Source: Aldrovandia affinis (taxonomy: Eukaryota; Chordata; Actinopteri; Notacanthiformes; Halosauridae). From it: a stretch of 64,000 bases of DNA. A program made the position numbers and the translations under genes. Positions 10,002-21,255 of this stretch are shown piece after piece (position 1 is the stretch's first letter; each line of letters opens with the position of its first letter). The DNA lies in the NCBI GenBank assembly GCA_029706075.1, contig JAINUG010000134.1:2236001-2300000 (forward strand). The letters run 5' to 3'. A model generated the notes under the pieces. That model was not told where the DNA came from, made no database searches, and saw only the letters and a program-made list of their open reading frames with translations.

Positions 10002-11785
10002 TATATACACATGGTATGAAGTAAATAAATAAGATGTCTTCTGCATCTTAACTATTTAAAAGTGTACTAACAAACTGATTCACTAAAAAACCACTAACAA
10101 CAATGGTACATCTTTACATCCTGAATTTTTTTTTTAAAAACTGTGTGTTATAGGGTATATAGTATATTACATGGGAGAAATATGGTTCATCCGTTGACTT
10201 GATTTTGCCTGGCATGAAACAATCCCCCTCTTTTTAAAGACAGAAAATACGACAAGATTAGATGGAGCTAAAGAAACCAATCACCAATGAAAGGTCAAAC
10301 CTCTATTGTGACAATAATTACACACACTATAGAGGCACATAGTGTGATGCTACACTACCTCCCAAATTGATGTGCCTCATTCTGTGGGTGGGACGGCTTC
10401 ATAAATTCATTAATTCATTCATTTTCTTTCCGCTTGTTTCAGTTTGTAAAGGCTACCATCTGTTTCATAAATAAAACAGTAAAACACACACTTAGCTTAA
10501 TGTGCCGGGCCAGACACTGCACCCAAAATGGATGTTCAACGGACCGATGTGCAGCATGCTTCAATATTTTTAATTAACTTGTGTCCTCATATTAACCCAT
10601 GGAAACAATTAAAACTGTCCTCTGTGGTAAAGTGCTATAAAATGAATGACAAGTATAAGTACAGACTAATGTCCAAAAAGTAATTTCAATTCAGAAGAAA
10701 TGTGTAACTGCAAAATACATGCTGTACATGATTTGTGGGAACCCATTTTCAATTATGTGTTATAAATCTGACATGCCAATTTTTGTATTCTATGTTTGTA
10801 TCTCTCTTCATTCCAAAGCAGTGCTGCAGTTTAACCAATTGAAGACAATTGATCGTTCAGGTGGGATATGTCCTGTCAGTGGACAAGCCAGCCTTTTAAT
10901 TGGAAGACACAAACCACAGTGTAGGGACAACAACAGTTCATCTGCTCTCTGAAGCTGCGCAGGGCATCGTGGGACACCAACGCCCTTGAATGAAACTATT
11001 TATAGCCTCTGTCTCTTCAGCTATGGATTCCTCCTAAAATGTTCCTCCTAACACGTATATGCCATTTCAATAGCACATTTCACCTTCAAGAGCAAAATTA
11101 TATGAATTTCATGAAATGAAAAAAAGCTGAAACTTGTATAAGAAAAAAATTAAAATAAAAAACTAAAGAAAACAAATGTAATGCTTGCTAGGCAGGTTGT
11201 ATTTGATTGATGGTAATTATGGTTATTTTTTTAGCTCGTGTTTAAACAGCCAAGGCCATCAAGTTAATGAAATAATAAAATATTGAAAGTTATTGCTTAT
11301 GGTGGAGCCCTCACAAAAGCAAAACAAACACAGCACACAATGACTCAGAGGACAGTCCAATCACTGCATATACTCCAGGTTCCCACAATGCATTTCTCAA
11401 GTAGCAGACAGAACTAGCAGCAGCCTTTGTGCCAACTGTAAAGTCAATACATTTTTGGCATTTGATAGATCAAAGGTTTCTTCTTAATTTTTTGTTTCTG
11501 AAATAAACTGTGCTTCTCAGACCCCTTTGAGATATAGCATCTGACAGGCTTTCAAACATTATATTGTAAAGGCCTGGATTCAATCAATATCTGTTCTTAA
11601 CTTCAGCTTAAAAAGAAGTGCAATTGTTTTTTGTTTTTTTTTTTTTCTTCACAAACGCAGACAATTCAAGGTTTAGTTTGCTCATCAAATGTCAATGGGA
11701 ATTAATACTTACTCTTTCATTTAATTGTCAACTAACTTTAAAAAAAATTGATTATAGACCAGTGTTATGATCACTGATCAAACTA
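10002..11785. other. No gene seen
   Basis: AT-rich DNA without recognisable coding sequence, SINE heads or transposon termini. Short frames have no recognisable domains. Confidence 0.5.
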
Positions 11786-11965
11786 CAGGTAACTGTCAAA
11801 ATAAAGAAACCAGGGGGATGCTAAAATGGCACGGGTCTGGGCATGGAGAATCCCAACTGGGCGTGGGGGGAGGGGGTCGTTGGAAAGGGGAGGGCTGGGC
11901 CTATCTGTCAGTATCGGCCCTGGCACCCAGTTTAAAGGCAGTTTCTGTATGTTGTGAAAGAGATC
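11786..11965 (+). mobile_element. Left end of a DNA-transposon family (ACAGGTAACTG terminus)
   Basis: Starts ACAGGTAACTGTCAAAATAA. In reverse complement this matches the right ends at 14436-14529, 15765-15943 and 63770-63983, which end GGCAGTTACCTGT. The internal piece GGGCATGGAGAATCCCAACT resembles the GGCTAGGAGAGTCCCAGC piece of the right-end copies. No transposase is present. The superfamily is not fixed. Confidence 0.55.
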
Positions 11966-13629
11966 ATTTTGTTTCATCACCATGCATAATAAAACCACTA
12001 AAAATGTAAAAAAAAACATCAGTTCACTGTAAGAGCGTTGAATGATAGTGTAATGCTTATGCACTGTGTTTCAGAAAGTCCAGGAAAAAAATATCAAAAT
12101 GTAACTGAAAAGGAACCTAAGATGTAAACACTTTTTACCTTTAGGAATGTAATTTAAAAAAGTATATGTATATACATATACGGTATATACATACATACTG
12201 TATATTGAAAATGTGGTCCCTGAACTATGATAATATTTAGGGCACTGTGTAAAAAAAGCATTCAATAAACATTGATTTTGATCACTGTGCAGTGTCATGT
12301 ATTTTACTGCATTGAGCTTATTGCTGATGTATTTACAGTATAACACACACACACACACACACACACACTTATTTTTGTGAACTTCAACAACTTGTTCTTG
12401 TCCACATTTTACCTTCCTGAGCGGTCAAATGGCTATAACACTATACTGGATGTGGTCCATTTTGACTTATTAGCAGTTTTTTGAAGATTGTTGTTGAACA
12501 GTTGTTAATCAAAAGGGATTTCACTCGTTTTACAATGTCTTTGTAATGTCTTACAACGCACAGGGTATTGTGAAGTTTAAACTCACCGTCAATGATAGGC
12601 AAGAAGAAAATGCATATCATGAGTAAAACGGGATTTGCTTGTTGCCATGGATAACCACTGCTGGTTATACTCGGTGTGCACCCCCACTGGTACTGTATAG
12701 GTTAAATGGACTTCTATATTGTGTATTGATCCCTTTGTGGAAACTTGCAGGATAAATAAAGACAAGAAAGATTGCATTTACAATGAAATGAGGTGAATTA
12801 TTTGTAGGTTTCCTCATGCCATTTGTAGCCACATTTACGATCTAAATATCTATGTTCATGAGCTCGCTCCCAAAAAAATCTATTCCAAAAACAGCCAGAG
12901 GGTGAACATGTTCTCCTCCGTAAATGAAGAAAAAATGATATCCTTAATGCAAAACGTATAAAACGTAGATGATTTTACAATAAATATCTAGGGCTTCCAG
13001 GCATAAATAAAGAGTTCTCTATCAGCCCCAGGGCTGATTTCTGTATTAGGTGTCTGCAAAGGGAGTTGGAAAATTCACTAAAAAACTATAAATTCTCTAG
13101 TATCACATGAGAGGGGATACTGCTTCCAAACTCAGATACTGCTGCAGTGCTGTTTTAACCTCCTGAAAACACAGAAGAAAATGCTGCTTGCAGATTTGGC
13201 TAGCTACTTTGTAGCAGACTCTGAAGTCCAGAATGCAGGAAGTCCCATGGGTGACCTGTTGCCCAATATGGCCATTGATTAAAATCACACATTTCGCCCC
13301 TCCTGCTCACTCTGCCTCCTGTTTCTGTAACTTCAAGCTAGCTTTTCTCAATCTTAGTGGTACTACTCCTCCCAGTGTCTCGGTAGTTTTCTGAGCTTTA
13401 TTACTAGATATCTGGGCCAGACTCTCTCCCTGTGGGTTTTGGTAAGGATACGAGCTACCTACCATGACATAAGGATTCCTGGCACCTGTTTCAGTTGGCC
13501 TCCCCATAAAGGAGTGGTATTCTGAAGTCTGTGTTTGTGTGTGTGTATGTATAGTGAGCGGCCAACAATGTGGAAGCACCAATATGATACTGTACAAATA
13601 TAATTGTGTATGTGTGTGTATATATGTAT
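11966..13629. other. No gene seen; CA microsatellite at 12343-12368
   Basis: Contains a pure CA run at 12343-12368 and a locally self-complementary TATA/CATA stretch around 12162-12206. No credible coding sequence or mobile-element terminus is seen. Confidence 0.5.
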
Positions 13630-13980
13630 AGCTCCTCAAACAATCCAAAGTCGATGCACAAACAGGTTTCTCAGAACAATTCAATTTCAATTCAAACAAC
13701 AATTCAAGCAGTAATCCAAAACAATTCCCACTCTCGCCCACTCTCACCCACTCTCATCCACTCTCATCCACTCTCATCCACTCTCATCCACTCCAATACA
13801 CCAACCTACTCCCTCCCCCATGTGACATAAAACAGTAATTTATATATCTCCCCAAATTGATGTCAGCTGCCAGGAGTCCTCATTGTTTCACTTGGTTCAG
13901 GTGTGGGACTGCAGGCTGCTGCAAACTGTAGTTTTCTTAGCTTTAGCGGCTCCCAAGAGATAAAGAGCCAGGCTACCTTT
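13630..13980 (-). mobile_element. Decayed LTR related to family 1, antisense
   Basis: The block GGTGTGGGACTGCAGGCTGC near 13900 and the following GGCTCCCAAGAGATAAAGAG match the family-1 LTR at 26287-26998, where the order is the same. The left limit is unclear and no flanking duplication is found. The right edge lies against a TA microsatellite at 13990-14007, as for several other family-1 copies. Confidence 0.55.
13731..13790. repeat. 10-bp tandem repeat
   Basis: Six copies of CTCTCATCCA or a near variant (the first two CTCTCGCCCA and CTCTCACCCA). It lies within the decayed LTR and marks local slippage. Confidence 0.9.
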
Positions 13981-14435
13981 TTATCATACTGCATATATAT
14001 ATATATAAAACATGACATTTGGTCTGAGAACACACAGATGAGATTTGTGTTTTAGAGACAGCATAGATGCTGCTCCAATGTCTGGCTGAGCCAGGCAATG
14101 TCTTATAGTCAATAGTGTCTCTGGCCCAATCAGGCAGGGCCCTATATAATGGAATGCAAGTGCATGTATGCATGTATGCAAATGTACCTCTCACACTGCA
14201 TAAAACCACAGTACAAAGTACCTTTTGTTGAACATTTTGTAACATGCTTGTGTTCCCGCAGCTGGCCGTGTAATTAAACCTTCCTGTCTTCGGTTAGGAA
14301 CAACAGGTCTGTCTTTTCATCAATACAGAGATCCTTTTGCTTTCTGTATTTGGGATTAACCAACAACATGACTAAGATATCCAGTTTTGCATTTATTGGC
14401 ATTTGCCTTGCCCTCTAAGGGATTGAGTGGACCTA
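13981..14435. other. No gene seen; TA microsatellite at 13990-14007
   Basis: A short TA run, then unassigned DNA. Confidence 0.5.
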
Positions 14436-14529
14436 AACCATGCCAGGAAAATACACACACACTATAACAGAGCCACCAGAACCCTTCATTTACTCAAGTG
14501 TTTCCTTTATGTTTGCAGTCACCTGTAGA
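14436..14529 (+). mobile_element. Right end of the ACAGGTAACTG transposon family
   Basis: CATTTACTCAAGTGTTTCCT followed by GCAGTCACCTGTA matches the right ends at 15765-15943 and 63770-63983. Only the terminal 90-odd bases are recognisable. Confidence 0.55.
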
Positions 14530-15764
14530 CACCAAAGTGAGGGATTCTATTCGGTGGCAATTATGAGGTATGAAAGAGGACGTAAACAGCAGTTGTTATA
14601 TGAAAGCTTGCTCTTTTGCTGTTTCTTTGTTGGTAATAGCTTAATTAGCTGTTGACTTGGCCCCATGTCAATCTGACAAATCAAACTGAATGCGCCCAAA
14701 CAGTCTCCATTATCCACTGAGTGTATTCACTGATGTGATCTCATTTGCAGCTTTTTCCTCAAACTGGAGATTTGAGGAACTGAGATGTTGTTGTTTAAAA
14801 AAAAAAAAGGAATTGCTCTGCATCCAAAGGAAGAGCACTAAGCAAATTAACAGTGGAGTAACACTCTCAGTCCCAGGATGGTTTGGGAAATGGTTTAGTA
14901 ATTAAGTTTATCTAAAACAAATAGTCTTGAGGAAATCTCATTAATGCATTGTATTAAATTCAGCATAATCTCAATATTTTGTGGTGATATGCAACACATG
15001 GGAACACACACACAAACAGACAAACACACACATCCAGCATAGTTTACAAAAAGGCAACCTATGTGAATCACCCCACGAAACACTGTTTGCTGTCCTCTCA
15101 ATTTGTCCCTGTATGCCAGGTCAAGCCTCACATTGTTAACTTCTTCGGCGGTTATTCAGAATATGAAAAAATATAAAAAATAATCAGTCATCATGTGTAG
15201 GTCGGTTAAAGTTATGTTGATTTATGGTAAATCATTTCAGCCTGATAAATTAAAGAATGAGGGCACAACACTTCTTAGTGTAAGAAAGTGATTTCATTTC
15301 TCTGAGCAACAGCAGCAACATTTCGGTGTCCTGACCTTCCTCAGGCTGTTTGTGTTTTTTTCGTTTTTTAATGAGAGTTTGGGGGATTGTCTCTCATGGG
15401 CAGGACCTACAGTAAAGTGGTGTGCAGCCAGGACTAACACAATGAAAAAAAAATCGATCAGGGTTGCACACTTTCCCATACAGCCTTGCAGCATGTAACT
15501 GATGATGCATTTGCACAGTTAAAAAATAAAATTTTAATAAATACATACGTATTAAAATAAACAATAAACAACAACAACAAGAGAAACTGTTAATAATAAT
15601 AATAATAATAAGGTACCCCTCACAGTGTATCAATATCCAGGAATTTAAGTGAGCCATCAATCTCTAGATTAGAGTAGGGGCTCTCTAAATTCCCATATGG
15701 GACGGAATATTGATTGTGCTGCCACTGCATTCAGGACCTATGTATTCATCCAGAGCACATGGCT
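14530..15764. other. No gene seen; AAT-type repeat at 15586-15611
   Basis: AT-rich DNA with an AAT/ATA run at 15586-15611 and several A-runs. No credible gene or element end. Confidence 0.5.
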
Positions 15765-15943
15765 GGAGACTGGAGGGGGGGGACACAAATGGCCCAGGCT
15801 AGGAGAGTCCCAGCCAGGCCGGGGGGACTTGGCCTATCTACCGGTACCAGCTGTGGCACCCCCTGATGGACACCCGCGGTACTGCACCTGTTTAAGGCTC
15901 CCTCTTTTGCTCAAATGTTGCCTTTAATTTGGCAGTTACCTGT
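15765..15943 (+). mobile_element. Right end of the ACAGGTAACTG transposon family
   Basis: Shares GGCTAGGAGAGTCCCAGC, a run resembling GCCAGTACCAG, CACCCGCGGTACTGC and the terminus GGCAGTTACCTGT with the copy at 63770-63983. Truncated at its left; no transposase is seen. Confidence 0.6.
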
Positions 15944-15959
15944 TGAGTAATTGAGTATG

Positions 15960-17255
15960 TTGATAGACCGCAGATCGATCCAAAACAGGTTCAGTACTTC
16001 TTTAAACATGTTTCCTCAAAGAAGGCTATGGGACCTGATGGGATTTCACCATTTATTTTAAAGACTTGTGCAGAAGAGCTAGCACTGGCCTGGTGCCCTA
16101 TCTTTCAACAGTCCTTAGATATTCAAAAGGTTCCTGCTCTCTGGAAAAGCTCTGTAATTACTCCTGTCCCCAAGAAAACCCATCCAACTGAGAACAATGA
16201 TTTTAGACCAGTTGCTCTCACATCAGTTGTGATGAAATGCCTTGAGAAGTGTGTGGTGTCTATGTTGAAATCGGATGTGAGCAGCAGATTAGATCCATTA
16301 TAGTTTGCTTACAGGCAGGGACGATGCACAGACGATGCCATCACTGCCATCACACACTTGGTTTTAAAGCATCTTGAGGTCAGTGGAGCTTATGCTTGGA
16401 TACTTTTTATTGATTTTAGTTCTGCATTTAACACGCTTCAGCCACACCTTTTAATTCAGAAACTTAGACAACTGGATGTTAACCCCACAGTTATCAAGTG
16501 GTATCATTCGTTCTTAACAAACAGGATTCAGCGGGTTAAGCTAAATAAGAGTCTGTCTCAGTCAAAAATAATAAGTACTGGAGTGGAGTACCCCACAAGG
16601 CTGCTCACCTGTTCTCTTTATGCTGTACACAAATGAGTGTTCTGCCAGGCACTCACAGAACTATATTTTAAAGTACTCAGATGACTCCGCTATGTTAAGC
16701 TTACTTCACAGGCAAGATGATACAAACAACTATCAGTCAGAAGTAATGGAATTTGTTGACTGTTGTGACACAAATCACCTTATTTTAAACGTAGACTGCG
16801 TCTGTATGGAGTTGAACAAAAAATGATGTTTTTATTTCATCAGGTGGTTTTAGAGAGTGTTATCAGATATGGGATGACTGCATGGTTTGGGAACCTCACT
16901 GTTGCAGCAAAATTTAAGTTGTCACGTCTAGTTCAGACTGCGGCAAAAATAATTGGCCAGAAAGATAAAAAAGATCACTATAATCTCCAGTCTCTCTTTG
17001 ACCACTGTGTCCTTAAACAGGCAAACAGAATTCTCAGTGATCCATCCCATATTCTGCACTCTAAGTATGATCTGCTACCATCAGGCAGACGATACAGAGC
17101 TCAGAGGTGCAAATTAAACCGTTTTAAAAATTCCTTTGTACCTGTATCGATTGGTATTTTAAATGTTAGCCTTAAATAAGAGGAGGTCACTGAGGCAGTA
17201 CAGATGCTATAGCGAAAGGTTTAGACTTATTTATTTAATTTTCTGCACTTTTCTC
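15960..17255 (+). mobile_element. LINE fragment, Rex1/CR1-like, reverse-transcriptase portion
   Basis: Open pieces translate to a non-LTR RT in order. GPDGISPFILK and NDFRPVALTSVVMKCLEK (16028-16303) are the fingers region. FIDFSSAFNTLQPHLL (16358-16636) is motif A with its Asp. YSDDSAMLSL (16620-16826) is motif C, with Tyr-Ser-Asp-Asp. A C-terminal part (16823-17179) contains DHCVLKQANRILSDPSHILHS and LLPSGRRYRAQRCK, which recall Rex-type LINEs. Several stops and frame changes lie between, so it is dead. The 5' half with the endonuclease is missing. The clade is a judgement from the C-terminus. Confidence 0.75.
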
Positions 17256-20200
17256 TGTTGTCTGTTGACTGAAGCCACTCACCCAACCACAGAGACCTCC
17301 AAAAGAGGACAAGATCAAAGGGCACAGACCTAGTGTGAAGTGGACGAAAGCTGTTGAGAAGAAAGAGTGGGAAACCATCAACAATGATTTGATAAAAATC
17401 CTCGAGCAACAAGGGGGCACAGCAGAGAAAAAGCTTGAAAGGATGGGCGATATTATCTACCACTATGGAGAAGAACGCTTTGGAGTGAGCAAAAGGAGGA
17501 GTGGAAAGGCATTACCAACGCCAGCCAGAGAGAGAAGGCAGCTGAGAAAGCAATGGAAGAAAGCCTCTGATGCAGAGAGGAAAGGTTTCACACTACTCCA
17601 AGGGGACATCAAATATTTACTTGTTTTAAGTGTCTTACGTATGAACATGTTAAGACCAAGGACCACAACGGAAATAAGTCCACGACTTTTTGTGCTATCC
17701 TGGACATTGTTTTGATGCACGACTTGCACTGACATGTATTTTAAATTGATATGTCGAATAAACTAAACTAAACTAAACTAAATGCCGGTTGGCAACTTTA
17801 CGAAGAACAGAGAATTTGAGGAAACTTCGTAGGAAGAAGGAACACACAAGAACACGGTTCTATAAAAACCCCTTCAAGTTTGTCAAAGACCTCTTCACAA
17901 AGGAAAAAGTGGAATCCTGAAAATATCAAAGCAGGAGCTGGAAGAACACCTGGAAAAGGTCCACAGTGACACAGAAATGCATGAGCAGATAGTCATCCCA
18001 CATGACATCCCGCCAATTCAACCTCCTGAATTCAACCTGGACACTGGCCCTCCGAAATGGAAGGAATTAGAGAACGCAGTCCAGCGAGCAAGAGCAGCAT
18101 CGGCTCCTGGGCCTAATGGAGTGCCATATAAGCTCTACAAAAACACACCGGATGTTCTACGCTTTCTTTGGAGGCTCATGAGGGTAGTGTGGCAGAAGAA
18201 GATAATACCTAAGGCATGGCGAAGGGCTGGTGGCGTACTAATTCGAAAGAAAAAAGGATCGTTGGACATTAGTCAATTCCGACCAATCTGCCTCCTCAAC
18301 GTCGAGGGGAAACTTTTCTTCAGCATAGTAGCACGGAGGCTGTCCACTTACCTTGAAAGAAACAAATATGTTGATACATCTGTACAGAAAGCAGGCATTC
18401 CTGGGTTCTCTGGTTGCTTGGAGCATACAAGTATGATTTGGCATCAGATCCAAGCAGCCAAGAAAGACAAAAGAGACCTCCATGTCGTCTTCCTTGACCT
18501 GGCCAACGCATTCGGCTCAGTTCCCCATGAACTCCTCTGGGAATCCTTCAACTTCTTCCACGTACCAGAACCCATCACTACGCTGGTAAAGGCCTACTTC
18601 CAAGACCTGCAACTGTGCTTCACAACAGCCAACCTCACAACAACATGGCAACGCTTGGAGATAGGCATTATGGCAGGTTGCACAATCTCACCCCTGGCTT
18701 TCACAATGGCTATGGAAGTCATCATCAGAGCCTCAAAATGGGTGGTGGGCGGTGAGCGAACTAAGAATGGGCTCCGTCTTCCACCTATCCGGGCATACAT
18801 GGATGATATGACTACACTGACCACTACTGCAGCTTGCACCAGGCGGCTACTTGGAAAGCTGCAGGAGAACATCAAGTGGGCCAGGATGAAAATCAAGCCA
18901 AATAAACCTCGGAGCATCTCGATAGTTAAGGGAGAGCTTAAAGATGTAAGGTTCTGCATTGGTGACGACCCGATACCAACAGTGTCTGAGCAACCTGTAA
19001 AAAGCCTGGGTAGATGGTACAATGCAAGCCTCAAAGACAAAGAGCAAGTGCAGCAGTTAAGGCAGGACATCGTCAACGGTCTGGATAACATCAACAAGAC
19101 CCTGCTGCCTGGGAAACTCAAGCTCTGGTGCCTGCAGTTTGGACTACTCCCACGGATAATGTGGCCACTCACCATCTACGAGGTCCCAATAACAACCGTG
19201 GAGAAGATGGAGCGAACCGTTACTTCATACGTGAAGAAATGGCTCGGTGTCCCACGATGCCTAACCAACATCAGCCTCTACGGCAAAGGGGTCCTTGAAC
19301 TACCTTTGACTAGTCTGACGGAGGAATACAAGTGCTCCAAAGTAAGACTTCAGATGACATTGAAGGACTCCAGAGACCAGACCATCAGCAATGCTGCACC
19401 GCCCCTATTAACTGGGCGGAAATGGACACCATCCGACGCAGTGCAGCAAGCTACATCAGCCCTAAGGCACAAAGACATTGTGGGGCATGTCCAACAGGGA
19501 AGAGGAGGCTTTGGCTTGGCGGCAAGGGAACCAACTTGGCGCAAGGCCTCAACATCGGAACGGAGGAAACTGGTGGTCGAGGAGGTGTGCCAAGAGGAGG
19601 AGACTGCAAGAAGTGCAAAGGCTGTCTCTCTAGCTAAACAGGGGCAATGGATGCGATGGGAGGGCATGGAGAGGAGAAAGATCAGCTGGAAGGAGTTATG
19701 GGAAATGGAAGCTAGCAACATCAGCTTTATCATCAGGGCTACATATGATGTGCTTCCATCGCCAAATAACCTACATCAGTGGTATGGCGAGGACCCAACC
19801 TGCGCCCTCTGCCCAACTCCAGCGACCCTCAGACATATCATGACAGGTTGTAAGACCAGCCTCACGCAAGGCCGTTACACCTGGAGGCACAACCAGGTCC
19901 TCAAGAACCTGGCATCAGCTCTTGAGAACAAGAGGAGTGCAATCAACGCCTTGCCCCCGAGAGCAAACAACCCCATGAAAACTACAACATTCATCCGGGA
20001 AGGACAGGAAAGACCCAAACATCCTTCTATCAGGCCAGAAACAGGTCACCTATATATGGCCCGTGACTGGAAGATGCTAGTAGATATCGGCCAGCAACTA
20101 ATCTTTCCACCTGAGATTGCTTCCACCAACCTTAGGCCAGACTTGGTACTCTGGTCCCCTTCAATAAAATCTGTCTATATCATAGAACTCACAGTCCCAT

Positions 20201-20343
20201 GGGAGAACTCGGTTGAGGAGGTCTATGAACGCAAGAAACTGCGCTACACAGAGCTGGCAGCAGACGCAAAACAGCGTGGCTGGAATGCCAAAGTCTACCC
20301 AGTCGAAGTGGGATGCAGAGGATTTGTGGCTTCTTCACCACCA
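17256..20343 (+). mobile_element. Non-LTR retrotransposon with restriction-like endonuclease (Hero/NeSL/R2 group)
   Basis: Coding homology begins at about 17270 (KPLTQPQRPPKEDKIKGHRP) and runs to about 20340. The upstream part (17270-17620) has WTKAVEKKEWETINNDLIKI and a basic PARERRQLRKQWKKA stretch. It is interrupted at 17622-17783 by a LINE tail and resumes with LRKLRRKKEHTRTRFYKNPF. One frame change lies near 17905, where an A-run (AAAGGAAAAAGTGG) appears one A short. The main frame then carries RT, CCHC and endonuclease. No APE-type endonuclease is present. The 3' end is lost at the junction with an inverted L2 fragment. Confidence 0.8.
17622..17783 (+). mobile_element. Short LINE 3' tail inserted in the endonuclease-type element
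   Basis: The stretch interrupts the coding homology and ends in four TAAAC repeats, a typical LINE tail. AAAT is present on both sides (GACATCAAAT before, ACTAAAT after), consistent with a short target duplication. The source LINE is not identified. Confidence 0.6.
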
Positions 20344-20562
20344 ATATTGGGTCTTGGTCTGAGAGAGAGCTTCCTTGTAGGACCTCACATGATCTTTGAA
20401 GGCCAGAAGGTGGACCGTGAGGCCAGTTCTTTTATAGAGCCTCTCCAGCTGGCGTCCAGAGGCCTTCATGGTGCGGAGTTCGGTGGTGAACCAGGGGGCA
20501 GGATGGGCGAAGGAGACAGACCGGGTTTTAAGAGGGGCGAGAAAGTCAAGGCTGAGGGATAG
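17977..20562 (+). CDS. RT plus CCHC plus restriction-like endonuclease polyprotein, 861 codons
   Basis: The longest open frame in the window. It would copy element RNA into a nicked target site in the nucleus (target-primed reverse transcription). RT motifs: SQFRPICLLNVEGKLFF near residue 96; motif A VVFLDLANAF with D174; motif B IMAGCTISPLAF at 231-242; motif C AYMDDM with D276-D277; then VKSLGRWYN. A zinc cluster follows at C609, C612, H620 and C625. The nuclease has RPDLVLW (D722), IIELTVPWE (E737) and ERKKLRY (751-757), the PD-(D/E)xK-type arrangement of R2/NeSL/Hero elements. Codon 1 is internal: homology continues upstream in the same frame (GILKISKQELEEHLE). The last 70-odd residues, from about 20343, are antisense L2 sequence and not part of the original protein. 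All motifs are kept, yet 5' and 3' damage makes activity unlikely. Confidence 0.85.
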   Translation: MHEQIVIPHDIPPIQPPEFNLDTGPPKWKELENAVQRARAASAPGPNGVPYKLYKNTPDVLRFLWRLMRVVWQKKIIPKAWRRAGGVLIRKKKGSLDISQFRPICLLNVEGKLFFSIVARRLSTYLERNKYVDTSVQKAGIPGFSGCLEHTSMIWHQIQAAKKDKRDLHVVFLDLANAFGSVPHELLWESFNFFHVPEPITTLVKAYFQDLQLCFTTANLTTTWQRLEIGIMAGCTISPLAFTMAMEVIIRASKWVVGGERTKNGLRLPPIRAYMDDMTTLTTTAACTRRLLGKLQENIKWARMKIKPNKPRSISIVKGELKDVRFCIGDDPIPTVSEQPVKSLGRWYNASLKDKEQVQQLRQDIVNGLDNINKTLLPGKLKLWCLQFGLLPRIMWPLTIYEVPITTVEKMERTVTSYVKKWLGVPRCLTNISLYGKGVLELPLTSLTEEYKCSKVRLQMTLKDSRDQTISNAAPPLLTGRKWTPSDAVQQATSALRHKDIVGHVQQGRGGFGLAAREPTWRKASTSERRKLVVEEVCQEEETARSAKAVSLAKQGQWMRWEGMERRKISWKELWEMEASNISFIIRATYDVLPSPNNLHQWYGEDPTCALCPTPATLRHIMTGCKTSLTQGRYTWRHNQVLKNLASALENKRSAINALPPRANNPMKTTTFIREGQERPKHPSIRPETGHLYMARDWKMLVDIGQQLIFPPEIASTNLRPDLVLWSPSIKSVYIIELTVPWENSVEEVYERKKLRYTELAADAKQRGWNAKVYPVEVGCRGFVASSPPILGLGLRESFLVGPHMIFEGQKVDREASSFIEPLQLASRGLHGAEFGGEPGGRMGEGDRPGFKRGEKVKAEG

Positions 20563-21255
20563 GGCAGTGTTGTAGTGGGCCACCAGGCCGTCCGCCAAGG
20601 AGTCGGTGGGAACCAAGGTCATGTGGGTCGCTATCAGGTCGGATAGAGCTGGTGCACTCACTGACTTGATGTTTCTGAACGTGATGGTACGTTGGGGGCG
20701 CTGCCTGGGCATGGAGACAGGAACGGAGAAGAGAATGGCATGGTGGTCGGACACAGCTAGATCCAGGCACTGTAGATGGGAGGGGGGTATGCCAGTGGAG
20801 CATACCAGATCCAGCGTATGACCTTTGTTGTGGGTGGGACCTTGGACATGTTGCGTGATGTTGAAGCAGTCCAGCAGCGGCAGGAATTCAGCAGCAAACT
20901 TGCAGCTGCTGGAGTCCACATGGATATTGAAGTCACCGAGCAGAATTGTTGATGGAGACATGAAGCAGACAGAGGTGAGTAGCTCAGATAGCTCCGACAT
21001 GAAGGTAGCGGAGGCTTTAGGAGGGCGGTAGATGAGGACATATAGGAGGTATGCGGTCAGCATTAGGCGTGACTCAGGGAAAAGGACTCCCCTGCCATGC
21101 ATAGTCCCTTGGGATATCTGCCATTTCACCAACATGGCAAACCTCAAAAGTGATTGGGCATGGGACACAAGCTCAGGCTTGATCACCCTGTAGCTGGCCA
21201 CCTTTGAGGAGGGTGTATAGTGTTGAAAGGCCGAAACACCCAATGATCTGAAGGC
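20343..21255 (-). pseudogene. L2-type LINE fragment: endonuclease C-terminal part and linker, antisense
   Basis: A 302-codon minus-strand frame (20335-21243) reads IYRPPK, then ILLGDFNIHVD and GHTLDLV, and VSDHHAILFSV. These are the late motifs of an APE-type endonuclease. The linker before RT follows (APWFTTELRTMKASGRQLER, SYKEALSQTKTQYWW). It stops where the RT should begin. The first half of the endonuclease and the whole RT are absent, so this is an internal fragment joined head-on to the endonuclease-type LINE. L2 is the best fit. Confidence 0.8.

Noticed and set aside
16028-17179. Possible host gene with several exons
   Set aside because: The pieces carry LINE RT motifs in order (FIDFSSAF, YSDD, LLPSGRRYR), so they belong to a decayed LINE.
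18594-19175. 193-codon minus-strand frame inside the RT gene
   Set aside because: It is a shadow of the plus-strand RT coding sequence and matches no domain.
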